Source: Strigamia acuminata (Eukaryota; Arthropoda; Chilopoda; Geophilomorpha; Linotaeniidae). From it: a DNA stretch of 64,000 bases. Below the pieces are notes generated by a model. That model ran no database searches. It was given only the letters and a program-made list of their open reading frames with translations, and was not told the DNA's origin. Each line of letters opens with the position of its first letter. Positions within the stretch are counted from its first letter, which is position 1. Where the stretch lies: contig OX442323.1 in NCBI GenBank assembly GCA_949358305.1, forward strand, positions 6,820,001-6,884,000. Direction: 5' to 3'. This document shows, in pieces, positions 11,979 through 23,129 of the stretch. The position numbers were made by a program, and so were the translations under genes.

Positions 11979-13233
11979 TTATTTTAATTTATTTTGGTGA
12001 TTAAACGGAATCGTTTGTTTGCGATTGTATTTTCTGGTTTTTGGAATGATTTCGGGTAATTGCGGATCGTCTTCTAAGATGTTGGACGGTGTTACTCTCG
12101 TGTCAACTGCCGATCCACTTTGGCAGAAGATCGGAAGCGAGGTTTGGGTGCTGGTTACGACCTGATTGACAGGTACCGCGAGTCCCACGCATCGTCGAGT
12201 GTCGGGAACGACTGGGACTGGATCTGGCTTCTCCGGAGGGAAGAATCGGTGAGACCCGATACCGATACCGAGTGAAAAAATGGGCGGTGGCAGCGGATAC
12301 AGCGTGAGCGGACGGGAATGAGTTGTTTGCGGGGTGTTGTCGTTTCGGTCTTGCAAACTAAGGCGCTGCAGGGAGCCGACAAATTCCACCAAAGTGTTGT
12401 CTGAAGTGTGTTCTCTGTCCGGATCTCCGAGTTCCTCGAGTTCGTCCGAACTGATCGTGGACAATGAGCATGAGGTGGTTGCCGAAGGAGAATTCCGACG
12501 GAAAGAAAATGGTGGTAGGTGGATTTGGTAACCGTCGGTGGTCATTTTGAATTTTAGAATCAACGAGGTTGTTTCGTTTGGCAGCGGACAAGATGGCGGC
12601 GCTGATGTCGGCTCGTTGTTCACGTTGTGTCGACTGTCGGGTAAGAAATGAGGTTTAGATCGTTTGAATCGATCGAGTGTTGTGACAAATACTTTAGTGT
12701 CGATGTTGTCGTCATTTTGTTTGTGGTTTTGTTTTTGTGTGTCCGTTTGATGGCGATGTCCGGATGTTTTTTCGTGAATTCCAACATGGCGGCGTCGGCT
12801 ACTTGTTTGCATCTGTGTTTGAGCTTTTTCCACGTTTGTCTCATTCGAAATTTAATGTAACGTTCTGTGTGATTCGGAAACCTAGAGATTTAAATCGTGC
12901 AGATGTTATTTTAATTAGTTTTTATTTTTAGAAATTTAATTTGCGAATACCAATTGACGAAAATGTGTCTGTAAGCCCTAACAAAGGAGAAATAGGTGTT
13001 CGGGGGACGTCGTGGCTGTTTAACTTTCCCTAAAGTTTAATCAAAACAACGCATTCGGTGAATTTTTTTAAATTAAACTTTTTGTTGATTGTTAGATTCG
13101 TGGTTAGTGACTTAAATGCATTATTTGGCAGTTGATTGTTAGTTCCTTTCTTACTTAAATGTACTTTCAGACCATTTATGCAGGTGATCTTGTATTTCTC
13201 TCTGCGATTAGGGTTGAACGAAGCCATTGCCAT
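11979..13233 (-). CDS. Unrecognised three-exon protein, about 301 residues
   Basis: Model: exon 1 13233-13155 (ATG, starts MAMASFNPNRREKYKI), exon 2 12864-12693, exon 3 12633-11979 (TAA). Phases agree (1 then 2) and the total is 906 nt. The 59-nt second intron (12634-12692) has GTATTT at the donor, a TCTAAAC branch-like motif and a pyrimidine tract before CAG. Splicing it joins two frames that are otherwise each open. The N-terminal third is basic, with RYIKFRMRQTWKKLKHRC and then ADAAMLEFTKKHPDI. The rest is Ser/Pro/Thr-rich with an acidic patch, SSDELEELGDPD, and a Pro-rich stretch. I recognise no family, signal peptide or membrane segment. An alternative acceptor for exon 2 at 12881 would change the phase. 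The stop is 8 bp from the SUPT3H stop on the other strand, so the 3' UTRs must overlap. AATAAA lies at the stop. Confidence 0.55.
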
Positions 13234-14029
13234 ATAAAAACAAGTAAATTAATAACCGCCTTGTTCACAGCGCTACACATAAACGGACGGCAATTTATCG
13301 AACTTGTCGCCGCCATTTGTAATTTATGTTAAGAGCTTGTGAGTGCGAGTTTTTCGTAGTTTTTGGTTATTTTGGGTCCAAAAATGATTCGAAACAACAG
13401 TAAAAACGAAAAACTCTTTCAGTTTTCAGTAGGATCAGGGATTTTAATTCCGTCCGTCGTATTTTCAACCTAGTTGTTATCGCTTTCCAATCGGGTTTTT
13501 ACATCTCCAGCCTCGTTATCGTCTGCAAATTGATGTTTGCACCGTTGATCTTCCTCCAGATTGACCGCTTTAGCCCAAACATGTTGGCACGGTGTATTCG
13601 AACGAGGTAATGCGATGGAATTCGATTTGGACAATTGGCACGGATTTCCTGAATTCGTGACAGTGACCGAAGTTACTTGCTTTCGTTTACTAAAGGAAGG
13701 GGCAATAAATATTTGAGATTGAAGAGAGATGGCTCCGATTTGTGACTTGCCTATTGCTACGGAGAATCCGTAGATTTTTTTTTTTACGAATACTCGGAGT
13801 ATTATGAAAGCATTTGTTGGTTATGCGATGATGATCGAAATCGAATCTTTAATATCCGGGGGGACTTCTTTGTCATCCTCTTTTGCTTTTCCTGAAATGA
13901 ATGTGTAAACAGATGAGCAGACTATTACTTCCGGTAGGAGGCGTCATCTGTGGACGTAAGTGAGTAAACTAAGTTTTCATTAGCGCCAACTGTTGACAAA
14001 AATGAGTAAACGAAGCCGCAATTAGCGCC
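13234..14029. promoter_or_regulatory. Shared 5' spacer between the minus-strand gene and BCKDHB
   Basis: 796 bp separate two divergent start codons, which is compatible with a bidirectional promoter. On the minus-strand side a TATAAAAA-like string occurs next to the ATG (13233-13240) but reads on the plus strand, so it is not obviously functional. Near BCKDHB a GAGTAAAC motif occurs twice (13962-13970 and 14001-14009). There are no other genes. Confidence 0.4.
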
Positions 14030-15596
14030 ATGTTGCACCGATCTTGTATTTTGCGGAGTCTGACGAGCAAATTGCTCAAGATTCGCGATAAAAATGAGTT
14101 TAAAATCTACCGTCATTCATCCCACTTCACATTTGTACCTGACACGGTATCTGCGTCGGAAGGTAAGTCGAATCGAGAACCCAAAATACTAAAAAAAAAG
14201 AAAAAAATTTAACTAATTGCGATGTATTTTTAGGAGACACGGCGCGCATGAATTTATTTCAAGCAGTAACAAATGCGTTGGATATAGCTCTGACTTCGGA
14301 TCCTTCGGCAGGTAATAGATCGTAGTAGCACAATCTAGCTAATAAAATGTTAATGTAATGTAATTTAAATAATTTTCAGTTATATTCGGCGAAGACGTGT
14401 CGTTTGGCGGCGTATTCAGATGTACGGTCGGTCTGCAAGAGAAACACGGAAAAGACCGAGTTTTCAACACTCCTTTGTGCGAGCAAGGAATCGTGGGCTT
14501 TGGAATTGGACTGGCAACCGCTGGCTCGACTGCCATCGCCGAAATCCAGTTTGCCGATTATATTTTTCCCGGATTCGACCAAGTACGAATACAAATTTGA
14601 AGGTATTCGTCGGTTTTAAGATTTCAAATGTCAAACATCAGATTACGAATGAAGCGGCTAAATACCGATACCGATCGGGGAATTTATTCGACTGCGGAGG
14701 CCTCACAATTCGCACTCCCACGGGAGCAGTTGGACACGGAGCCCTTTATCATTCTCAAAGTCCCGAATCGTTTTTCGCGCACATTCCGGGCATCAAGGTG
14801 AATTTAGATGGCAAATTTGGCGAAAATTAAATAAGCAATTGATTAATTTTTTTGCAGGTCGTGATTCCGCGCGGCCCGATCAAAGCCAAAGGTCTGCTCT
14901 TGTCGTGCATACGCGACAAGAATCCGTGTATATTTTTGGAGCCAAAGATTCTCTACCGATCCGCTGTCGAGCAAGTGCCCGTTAAGGATTTCACGCACGA
15001 ATTGGGAAAAGCGGACATTCTTGTCGAGGGTGTGCGAAATTGATTTTATTTTTATTTTTTGCGTTTATTTTTTTGTTATTAAATTGCAGGTGATAATGTG
15101 ACGTTGGTGGCATGGGGAACTCAAGTGCACGTGATGCACGAGGTTTGTCAGTTGGCGCAAGACAAACTGAACGTGAGTTGCGAGCTCATCGATTTGTGTA
15201 CGATTTTACCGTGGGATAAAGAAACCGTGATCAATGTGAGATTTCTATTGCGTGGTTATTATTATTTTTTTCAATTAATTTTTGTTTAATAACACTTGAT
15301 AGTCGGTTAAAAAGACCGGTCGACTCGTGATCGCGCACGAAGCACCTCTCACGTCCGGGTTTGGGGCAGAAATAGCTGCCACTGTGCAGGTTCGTTTGCG
15401 CATATTTTTTATATTTATTTATTTATTTATTTAATTTGTGAATCGGTTTTTTTAGAACGAATGTTTTCTACATCTGGAAGCTCCGATTCAGCGTGTTGCG
15501 GGCTACGACACCCCATTTCCGCTCATTTTTGAGCCGTTTTACATACCGGATAAATGGAGGTGTTTGGATGCGGTTAAAAAATTAGTTAATTACTAA
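14030..15596 (+). CDS. BCKDHB: BCKDHB: branched-chain 2-oxoacid dehydrogenase E1 beta subunit
   Basis: The beta half of the thiamine-diphosphate E1 of the mitochondrial BCKD complex. E1 decarboxylates the oxoacids from Leu, Ile and Val and passes the acyl group to E2. Exons: 14030-14162, 14234-14311, 14380-14582, 14642-14797, 14858-15029, 15090-15235, 15303-15389, 15456-15596; all phases agree, 371 residues (human about 392). The first ~28 residues are basic and Ser/Leu-rich with no acidic cluster, as in a matrix-targeting peptide. Conserved blocks: [78 protein letters not shown] (holds the family's catalytic His), [52 protein letters not shown]. The C-terminus KKLVNY matches the family end. 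It looks intact. Confidence 0.97.
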
Positions 15597-16028
15597 TAAC
15601 ATATTTGTAATAATAAGTGGGGAATATAAATTATGTTAACTCGTTAATTTAGTTTTATATGTACCGGTAATCAAGTTTTTCTTTTTCTTCTTCTTCTTCT
15701 CTTATGTTTTTGAAAGAAATTGTGAAGTTTTGTGATTAGTAAGGACCTGTATTTTCCTGCAAACGTCGCAAGCGTCGTAGTGAAAGTTTAGACCAACAGC
15801 GTTTGGTCTAAGAAGCAGCATCGTTGGAAATGTTGAATGGACGTAATTTGTTTTCTTCGAAGTTTCACGGTAACATTTTTTATTTAAAGAAAAAGGAGAT
15901 TTAAATCTTAATGTTTTAAACAACTCATCGCTTCCGTTGGACATCAGGACTTTGTGCTTCGACTTTGTAATTTGTTTGACAACTTACACGACTAAAAATC
16001 CATCTGAGGAATTAGTGTTATGTCGCAT

Positions 16029-16382
16029 TTAGAAGCTAAAATCGGATTGATTTAACAAATTCTTTAATTCTTTAAACTTCAGGTCTACTGGCGTAGAAAG
16101 ATGAAAGGACGACTTGCTGTTGGAACTAACGAAGGACAGGTTGGAATTAACATTGTTTTTAGTAACAAGTGATGGATTTTTATCGCGGAATAAAAATGTT
16201 TGGTATCGTAACGAGTTAGGAGTGCAAGCCGCCATTTGTTGCGAATAATAACCAATGATGAGATTGTTTTTTAGCGTATTGAAAGGTGTGCTGTAGGAAA
16301 TTGCATTTTGTGAAAGAAACATGCCGGAAAGAATTATTTGATTTTTAATGTTGATGTAATATTGACGTGTGTATGCCGACAT
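16029..16382 (-). CDS. Doubtful 117-residue open frame
   Basis: ATG at 16382, stop at 16029. The product is Asn/Ser-rich with several hydrophobic stretches and no recognisable domain. It sits 0.4 kb past the BCKDHB stop on the opposite strand. Its start lies inside a sequence (GCTACGGTTGCAGAGAT) related to repeats at 21.4 and 24.4 kb, which argues against a conserved gene. Confidence 0.15.
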   Translation of the reverse strand: MSAYTRQYYINIKNQIILSGMFLSQNAISYSTPFNTLKNNLIIGYYSQQMAACTPNSLRYQTFLFRDKNPSLVTKNNVNSNLSFVSSNSKSSFHLSTPVDLKFKELKNLLNQSDFSF

Positions 16383-16566
16383 GCTACGGTTGCAGAGATC
16401 AGCGGGAAACCGTAGGGTGTGACTTTGCTGTTCGACAACGTATACCGAGCGAACGAGGTCCTGTTAGTGTTCGACCAGAAACTGGAAATGGAAAATACAA
16501 GGCGAAAATCGTCGAGATACCGCCGAGGAAAGTTTTTAACTTTTATTTCGTTTTATCATTAGGTAA

Positions 16567-16960
16567 CTTACTGTCGCTGGTCATTGCACACCCTCTGAAC
16601 TCTTATCATTGAGTATGGTCCTGTCGCTAGTCGCTACGCACTCCTCTGGACTTGTACCATTAGGTATCGTCCTGTCGCTAGACACAATCTTATAGTCTGC
16701 TACAACGACTAGCGGCAGGACGATACCTAATGGTGTAGGTCCAGAAGCGTGTGCAATGACTAGCGACAGGACGGTACCTAATGGTATAGGTCCAGAGGAG
16801 CGTGCAATGACTAGCGGCAGGACGACACCTAATGGTATAGGTCCAGAGAAGTGGGGGGGGGCAATGACTAGCGACAGGACGATACCTAATGATAAGGTTT
16901 TAGAGCGGTGTGCAGTGACTATAGTAACAGGACAACATTGAATAATTTCAATTGCAGCAA
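16567..16960. repeat. 51-bp repeats, two inverted then five direct copies
   Basis: The unit contains GACTAGCGACAGGACGATAC followed by CTAATGGTATAGGTCCAGAG and is about 51 bp. Copies at 16567-16680 are on the opposite strand to those at 16703-16935, so the block can fold into a long hairpin about a centre near 16690. Copies differ by a few per cent. All three frames are partly open, which explains the spurious open frames on both strands. Confidence 0.8.
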
Positions 16961-18949
16961 CTAGCAACATGAAAATACCTCTTGACTACAAAACATTCAC
17001 TAGTTAAATAATGATACCTGTTCGTACAACACACACGGACAAACAAAAGGACAAATACTTCATGGTTGCGTTGAGAAGGAACAGAGAGAAACCTAAGAAG
17101 AAACAACAGTGACAAAGAACAGGTGAAAACAATGATACAGACAGTAAGAAGGAACAAAGAAATTCAAAGGTGCTAAATACATTGACAGGGACAGGACATG
17201 CAGAAACATAATGATGGCACAAGTGTATTCGGAAAAAAGGCAATAGCATATTTAGGATTAGTATTAGCATATCAAGTATACACAAGATAAAGAATAATTA
17301 GCTTTGACGTGATGTGAATAATCCACACCAACCTAAACAAACAATACCAAAGTAGAAATCTATACACACTAGACCGTTAACATAAAGGTTTTTTTTATAT
17401 TCACGTTAGAGTTAAAACATACCCGATGGGATACAACATTAAAATTAAAATAATTCTACAGCTACTGGGTACATTACAATTACAACCAATACAACACACT
17501 ATACAATGAAAATACCAAATTGTTGACAGTCATAACCCAGTGATTAAAGGAAACTTACCTCGCGTATCATTCCTTTTGCACATTCACTCGCTAGAAGATT
17601 ATTCCGAGAGTGGATTTATTGCCATGAGAAGAAGCACGATTGCTTACAAGTTATTGCTAATTCACATCTCTCAACAAACCATTCCTTCTAAATTGGAAGA
17701 TAAAGAACTAACAACTGGACAATACTTGATTGCAAGTTAGGAGTACATGTTTAATCCAATGTTTTGTTACTCTGGCCAGCAACTAGTGCTTGAGCAAGCA
17801 TTGTGCAGATGACACAATGCTCTTTTCATCTTTTAACCGTTCTTCGTTCTGTTTCTTTGTGTAACATTTCATAATCGTTTCACAATTAAATCCTATTTAC
17901 GTACAATCTCATTACAAATTATAAATATAAGAGAAAGTGTTTTTCTGCAGTCTATTTCTAAATGGCTCAAATCTTATAAAAACGCAATTAACTCCAATTG
18001 CTTTTCTCGCAATTAATAGTTCTCACCTCATTGGTGAGTTTAAAACTATTTTCCAACTCAATAATTTAGAGTTTAAATAAAACTAAAATAACATTTCCTA
18101 AGCACACTGAATCTTCTTGTTGGATGATGGTGAGCGGTGAGTGGTGATGGGCTTCTCCGCAACATCATCTTCGTGATGGACTGACGAGAAGACTTTATAC
18201 AATTTCACTTTGTTAGGTTTATTGATTTCCACCGTTGTACTGTGCACGCACAAACAACGACACGCACCTGACTTCGAATTATTTCATAATCATAAACAAT
18301 AATATTTAATTTAGAAAATCAATAAACTTTTCAAACTTTTCAAATTGTATAAAATCCTCCTCGTAATGCTTAATGCTGTATTTTCGCTGTTAAAACTCAT
18401 TGCGTTAAAACTCATTTTCTAGTACAAATTCTCATTCACGGTGGTGGACTGGACTGGACTGGACTGGACTGATGTTGGTCTTTTCCATTTTAGCTTCTAT
18501 TTTCGTGTGGCCCGTTAGGTGACGTCACTCCACTAGTCCGTAGAACCTGCAAATAAAAATTTCTACTTCTTATTTCGGGTTGGAAGTTTAAACTACATTA
18601 AAAACATGTTAAACTTTGGTTCGGAGTTTAAAAAAAAAAGTAGTTCCATCTTTGGAATTGATAGACGAATTCGAATTCGAAAATTCATATAAAACTACCA
18701 GCTAAAAATTCCAGCAAACAATAACTTCAATACTGATAATAACGCTAATGATTTTTTGAAACATTTTTAGAAAATTAAAATACAAACAAACCTCTGATAA
18801 ATGTAAAAAACGGCCGCCGTGACGTATTCAAACATCAGCGGCCATTAGTGACGCCTTCCCACAATGCAACGACGAAGCGGATGGTTACACGATGGCTCAC
18901 TGCGTCACGGCTTTCAAGAAACGTGATCCGTCGCGTGGTCATCCGCTCG
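16961..18949. other. AT-rich intergenic stretch, no supported gene
   Basis: Only short open frames are present. It contains five perfect GGACT repeats at 18446-18470. Near 18870-18955 lies a GC-richer imperfect inverted sequence with GCGGATG and CATCCGC arms. A 51-bp-type unit precedes this stretch and another follows it. Confidence 0.4.
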
Positions 18950-19036
18950 TTCAAAATGGTAGAGGTCCGGAGGAGTGTGCAGTGACTAGCGACAGGACGA
19001 TACCGAATAATTTCGATTGCAGCAACTACCGTAGCT
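18950..19036. repeat. Isolated 51-bp-type unit
   Basis: AATGGTAGAGGTCCGGAGG, then GACTAGCGACAGGACGATAC, then AATAATTTCGATTGCAGCAA match the last unit and its right-hand flank at 16860-16970. The two copies of the flank (TTGAATAATTTCAATTGCAG and its variant here) are in the same orientation, so they bracket 2 kb like long direct repeats. Confidence 0.6.
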
Positions 19037-21188
19037 AAAATTTATTTCAATAGTTTTGACACCGATAAATGAGAAAATGTGCAGAGAAACCGTTGGACGA
19101 CGCCCGTTTAGTGTAGAATGGTTTATAAAAAATGAAACAGCATGGTCTAGTTTGGATACGCAACGGAGTGAGTGTTAGGTTCGATTTTTATTCCTATAAA
19201 AATGTTTTTAACCGTAATTATTAACTAACCAACCATAGTAATTGAATTATAGATGAAGCTGTGAATGGCCACCAACGATTCTTGTGTTTGCAGCATCAAA
19301 TTGCAGTAGGAAAAAGCTCCAGTTTCGTTTTATCAATTTTGTGCTCACTGTTCGAAAAGATAAATGAAAAGTTGTTAAAAGTATTTTAATATTTTATAGT
19401 AAGTTTATTACAAAATGTATACTCTTTTGTGTTTATTCACTTTACTAAGTTTCCCCGGATTTGTACATGAAATGTTTTAATTTTATAGGTGGTCATATGT
19501 TGCTATTTTCTTTAAGAAATAACATAATGGTGCCTTTTCTGTTGTAGTTACTCCAACGAATGGTGTAGGAAAACACTCACTATTTGAGCTTTAGGTACGT
19601 TACTGTCGTCATTACATTATGTAAATAGAAATTTGTACAAATGCTACAGTTTGCCAAATTTCAATAAAGTTCAATGAAGAGTTACTACTTTATTTGTCAT
19701 TAACTTCTTATAGCTTTTATTACTTAACCTCCTTTTCGTAAACTATTCACTCACTTTTCCGTCCACTTCTACTTGACCTTTGATGGTTCCATTTTTAAAA
19801 TTTTAGAAATTTCTTCTTAAATTGCTTTTCTTTGCTTTTGGAGGATTGGGAATAAGCAAATTGGATCGTGCGCGCTTTGCGAGTTAGACATGTCGATACC
19901 ATCGCTGTGAAAATGGAAATCACTTTCACCGAGTTATTATGGGCAAGTTTCCTTTTTATTGCTCATATTTCTACCGTGGCATTACTATACAACATTGATG
20001 GGGCGCGGGATTAGAGGATTGATAAACAAATTGCCAAAACAAATTACTTGTTGCACTTTACTTTTACTCTTAAAAGAGTATTATTTTCCGAGTATGGCAT
20101 ATGTTAACACTCAAGAGTTGAAAAGTTCTATTTTTCGTCAAAAATAAAATAAAATAAATAAATAAATATTTAATCAATAGGTAGCACATTATAAAACGAG
20201 TTTGTTGTCACCTCTGACAACTCATCATTTCATTTTCATTCCGAATTCCTTTTGCACTTGCTGACAGAGCTAATTCAGTTGAGTTGGGGGACAATGCAAT
20301 TTTATGAACAGAAACTGGAAAAAGGTAAGAGAACCTTTCAGCTTTCACAACTTGGATGAATTAACTTATTAAGTTGATCTTTCCTGCAGAGCATTGATTG
20401 GAAACATTTTATCTCGTTAATTTTTTCTAGTATTCTTTGTATTGATGGCCGCTTGTACCTTTTGCCATACGATTGTGGTTGGATTTGAAATGGTATGTCC
20501 AAGTGAGGAGCGTAAAAGTGTTTGATCAAGCGCCTAACTTATTTACTCGTCCTTTTATTCCTACGCTATTTTGTCAAGGGACTACAATTTCCTCCAACCG
20601 TCAACTGGTTTGTTGACAAGCTTTTTTTCATTAAATTAATGTGCGTCATTAAACCGTATAAATAACAAGTGTTTTATTAACGGTATAAATTGGCGCTCCA
20701 GACGAAAACTGCTCGTTTCATTTCCGTAGTTTTCAACCAAACCGAGAATTGAAGCGAAAAAAAACCTTCATTTGACATCTTTCCGCTCACGACACTTTGC
20801 ACACTCGACAATGATAGATAACGTGTCAGAAATCTAAATAAGCGTTTCCATGATTTTTGTACCATACCCTTGTCAGTCGCTTTTACCTCAACTGAATTAT
20901 CGCATCCTTGAGCATTTACATGACTGAATCTATGAAAATATTAAAAACACGAGTCAAATTTCAATTTTTACATGAAATAACAACGATTTTAGAACGATAA
21001 TGATAAATAATAATTTATTAATTCACTAATAATCATTCGAGGCAAATGCTGATCACTGTGGCCGGATTGAGTATTTTGTTTCACAAAAAGTGGCAAAGAA
21101 TACGCGCATTACAAATCAAGTATACGAATTCAACATTTGAAAACGATAAATTCCATGTAATATAATCATCTTGTGTTTAAATGTAGGA
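19037..21188. other. Intergenic stretch, no supported gene; one 30-bp direct repeat
   Basis: There is no convincing coding sequence. A string starting TTGACATCTTTCCGCTCA occurs at 20772-20804 and again at 21451-21483 with one or two changes. It is a direct repeat 680 bp apart that brackets the first palindromic unit. Confidence 0.4.
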
Positions 21189-21436
21189 GTTAGGCACATG
21201 CATGTGATGATAATTGATGGATTTTTTAGTCCATTTCTGATCGATTGAGCTCATTTCTGGGACTTTTTCAATTTTTGCCAATTTTGACAAAAACCCAAAG
21301 GCTAACCTATGGAGAAATGACCAAGATCGGTCAAAAATTGAAAAAGTGCCAGAAATAAGCTCAACCGATCGGAAATGACCGAAAAAAGCGATTAAACATC
21401 ACATTCCTATGCCTATCTGTTACGGTTGCAGAGATA
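21189..21436. repeat. Self-palindromic repeat family, copy 1
   Basis: The left arm (CACATGCATGTGAT, then ATTTTTTAGTCCATTTCTGA, TCGATTGAGCTCATTTC) returns as its reverse complement in the right arm (GAAATAAGCTCAACCGATCG, then CATCACATTCCTATGCC). The centre contains AAACCCAAAGGCTAACCTAT. It ends with GTTACGGTTGCAGAGATAT. Copies 2 (21805-22058), 3 (24359-24635) and a half-copy (24680-24790) share this plan. A transcript would form a long imperfect hairpin. Confidence 0.75.
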
Positions 21437-21625
21437 TGTTAAAAAAACGGAATTGACATCTTTCCGCTCATGACACTTTGCCCACCATGTGCCCCCCTTT
21501 TTCCCTGATTTCGCAAAATGAAAAAAAAAAACACTGAAAAAAAGTTGACCAACTCGGAGAGGCGAACCCGCGACGCGCCCGGCAATTTAATGGTGCTAAA
21601 AAACAGTTCGTTGCGCCATCTGATG

Positions 21626-21749
21626 ACGGTGTCACGAACTAGAATACCGCCACCAGAGGGCGCTGCTAAAAAGAAGTTTGAATGAATCTAATGGATATTT
21701 CGTTGCGCTATCTGGTGGCGATATTTTAGTTCGTGACACCGCCACTAAA
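21626..21749. repeat. Inverted pair inside the foldback element
   Basis: GGTGTCACGAACTAGAATAC plus CGCCACCAGAGGGCGC (21629-21663) reappears inverted as GCGCTATCTGGTGGCGATAT and TTTAGTTCGTGACACC (21708-21746). Stem of about 36 bp, loop of about 45 nt. Confidence 0.75.
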
Positions 21750-21804
21750 ACCGGAAGAAAAGTCTTTGGAGAAGTCTGTTTTTGGCTGATAACTCTGCAA
21801 AGGA

Positions 21805-22058
21805 GCCAGATAGACATACTCATGCGATAATTAAACGATTTTTTACGTCATTTCACGTCGATTGGGCCTATTTCCGGCACTTTTTAATTTTTGGCCGATT
21901 TTGGCCATTTCTCCATAGGTGTTAGCCTTTGGGTTTTTGTCAAAATTGGCAAAAATTGAAAAAGTGCCAAATATGAGCTCCATCGATCAGAAATGAGCTA
22001 AAAAATCGAATAAATATCACATGCATATGCCTAACTCATACAGTTGTTGAGATATCTG
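21805..22058. repeat. Self-palindromic repeat family, copy 2
   Basis: Same plan as copy 1: arms with TTTCCGGCACTTTT and AAAAAGTGCCAAATATGAGC, centre with GTTAGCCTTTGGGTTTTTGT, right end ATATCACATGCATATGCC. It is followed by TACAGTTGTTGAGATATCTG. Confidence 0.75.
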
Positions 22059-22117
22059 CAAAAAACCAATTTGGAAAAAAGCAAAGGCCACTATGGAGTG
22101 AAATGGATATTGACCAT

Positions 22118-22180
22118 GGTGGCTGCGTGGTTAGGGTTGGCGATTGCTGAATGGTGTTAACGGGCTTGAATCCACAATTA
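22118..22180 (+). repeat. tRNA-like sequence (degenerate)
   Basis: GGTGGCTGCGTGGTTAGGGT resembles a tRNA A box and GGCTTGAATCC a B box, spaced about 30 nt apart. The stems do not close into a full cloverleaf. It is probably a tRNA-derived SINE head or a decayed tRNA, not a functional gene. Confidence 0.4.
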
Positions 22181-22245
22181 GTTTTACGTTTTATTATTAA
22201 TTTTTAAAAAAGAATAATCTAGTTTGTAATCATTAATCATTGCTA

Positions 22246-22312
22246 TTCGGCGTAGCCTTGTGGTTAGAGTGCGTGGTTCGAGTGGTTTGGGTGCGGGTTC
22301 AAATCCGTCACT
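22246..22312 (+). repeat. tRNA-like sequence (degenerate)
   Basis: TAGCCTTGTGGTTAGAG (22253-22269) fits an A box and GGTTCAAATCC (22296-22306) fits a B box closely. They are followed by TAGTTTTAC as in the neighbouring copy at 22118-22180. About 130 bp separate the two, so the pair may be a duplication. Confidence 0.5.
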
Positions 22313-22525
22313 AGTTTTACTTTTGAAATTTAATTTTTCAGGTTTAAAAATGGCAATTTAAAGTTTATAAGGCTCAAACTAACCGCCTCTGCTAAAAAGC
22401 ACCGGTGGGAGCCGGTGGGAGGATAACCAATGCGCGCGGCTTCTGCCGGCGCGCCGCGGGTTCGCCTCCCCGAGTCGCTCTCCACGTTGGTCAACTTTTT
22501 TTCAGTGTTTTTTTTTTTATTTTGC

Positions 22526-22925
22526 GGGGGTTTGAGGTTTTTGAGGTTTTTGGACGTTTTTTGACGTTTTTCTAGTCTAGTCTCTTTTTGAGGTTTTTTG
22601 AGGTTTTTTGAGGTTTTTCTAGTCTAGTCTCTTTTTGAGGTTTTTTGAGGTTTTTCTAGTCATTTTTGAGGTTTTTTTGAGGTTTTTTTTTAGGTTTTCT
22701 AGTCTAGTCTCTTTTTGAAGTTTGTTGAGGTTTTTCTAGTCATTTTTGAAGTTTTTTGAGGTTTTTTTTTTAGGGTTTTTGAGGTTTATTGGAGGTTTTT
22801 TGAGGTTTTTCTAGTCTAGTCTTTTAGTTTTTTTGAGGTTTTTCTAGTCTAGTCTTTTAGTTTTATTTGAGGTTTTCTAGTCTAGTCTTTTAGTTTTATT
22901 TGAGGTGTTTCTAGTCTACTCTCTT
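22526..22925. repeat. TTTTTGAGG / TCTAGTCTAGTC minisatellite
   Basis: Irregular repeats of TTTTTTGAGGTTTTT alternating with CTAGTCTAGTCT, unit 20-40 bp, about 14 copies, starting at the right end of the foldback element. Confidence 0.85.
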
Positions 22926-22984
22926 TTCTTTTACCAGTTTATTCGCATTTAATCTATAAGTATAAGTTATAAGAACCTCATAGC

Positions 22985-23070
22985 ATAACAGCTATTGTAG
23001 CTGTGTGGTATCTTCTTCAGGTGTTGTGGCGGTGGACTCTGGTCTAGCGTGTTCGAATCTGTGATGTGAA
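22985..23070 (+). repeat. tRNA-like sequence (degenerate)
   Basis: TGTAGCTGTGTGGTATC and TGTTGTGGCGGTGGACTC are A-box-like, and GTGTTCGAATCTG is B-box-like. It is the only plus-strand member next to four minus-strand members. Confidence 0.35.
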
Positions 23071-23129
23071 TTATTTTTAATTTAATTTTTTTTTTAATTT
23101 TTAATTTTTAAATTTTAAATTTTTTTTTA

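Larger units (their letters stand above)
21512..22526. mobile_element. 1.0-kb foldback element with ~70-bp inverted ends
   Basis: The left end (21512-21579) reads CGCAAAATG, poly-A, CACTGAAAAAAAGTTGACCA, AGGCGAACCCGCG, CGCGCC. The right end (22448-22526) is its reverse complement, with a small insertion of about 13 bp. The interior holds palindrome copy 2, a second inverted pair (21626-21663 with 21707-21749) and two tRNA-like sequences. There is no transposase. It looks like a composite foldback or very large MITE; no clear target duplication was found. Confidence 0.65.

Noticed and set aside
12634-12833. Direct read-through giving a 284-codon open frame from a GTG at 12833
   Set aside because: A stop lies just upstream and there is no ATG; the spliced three-exon model explains both frames better.
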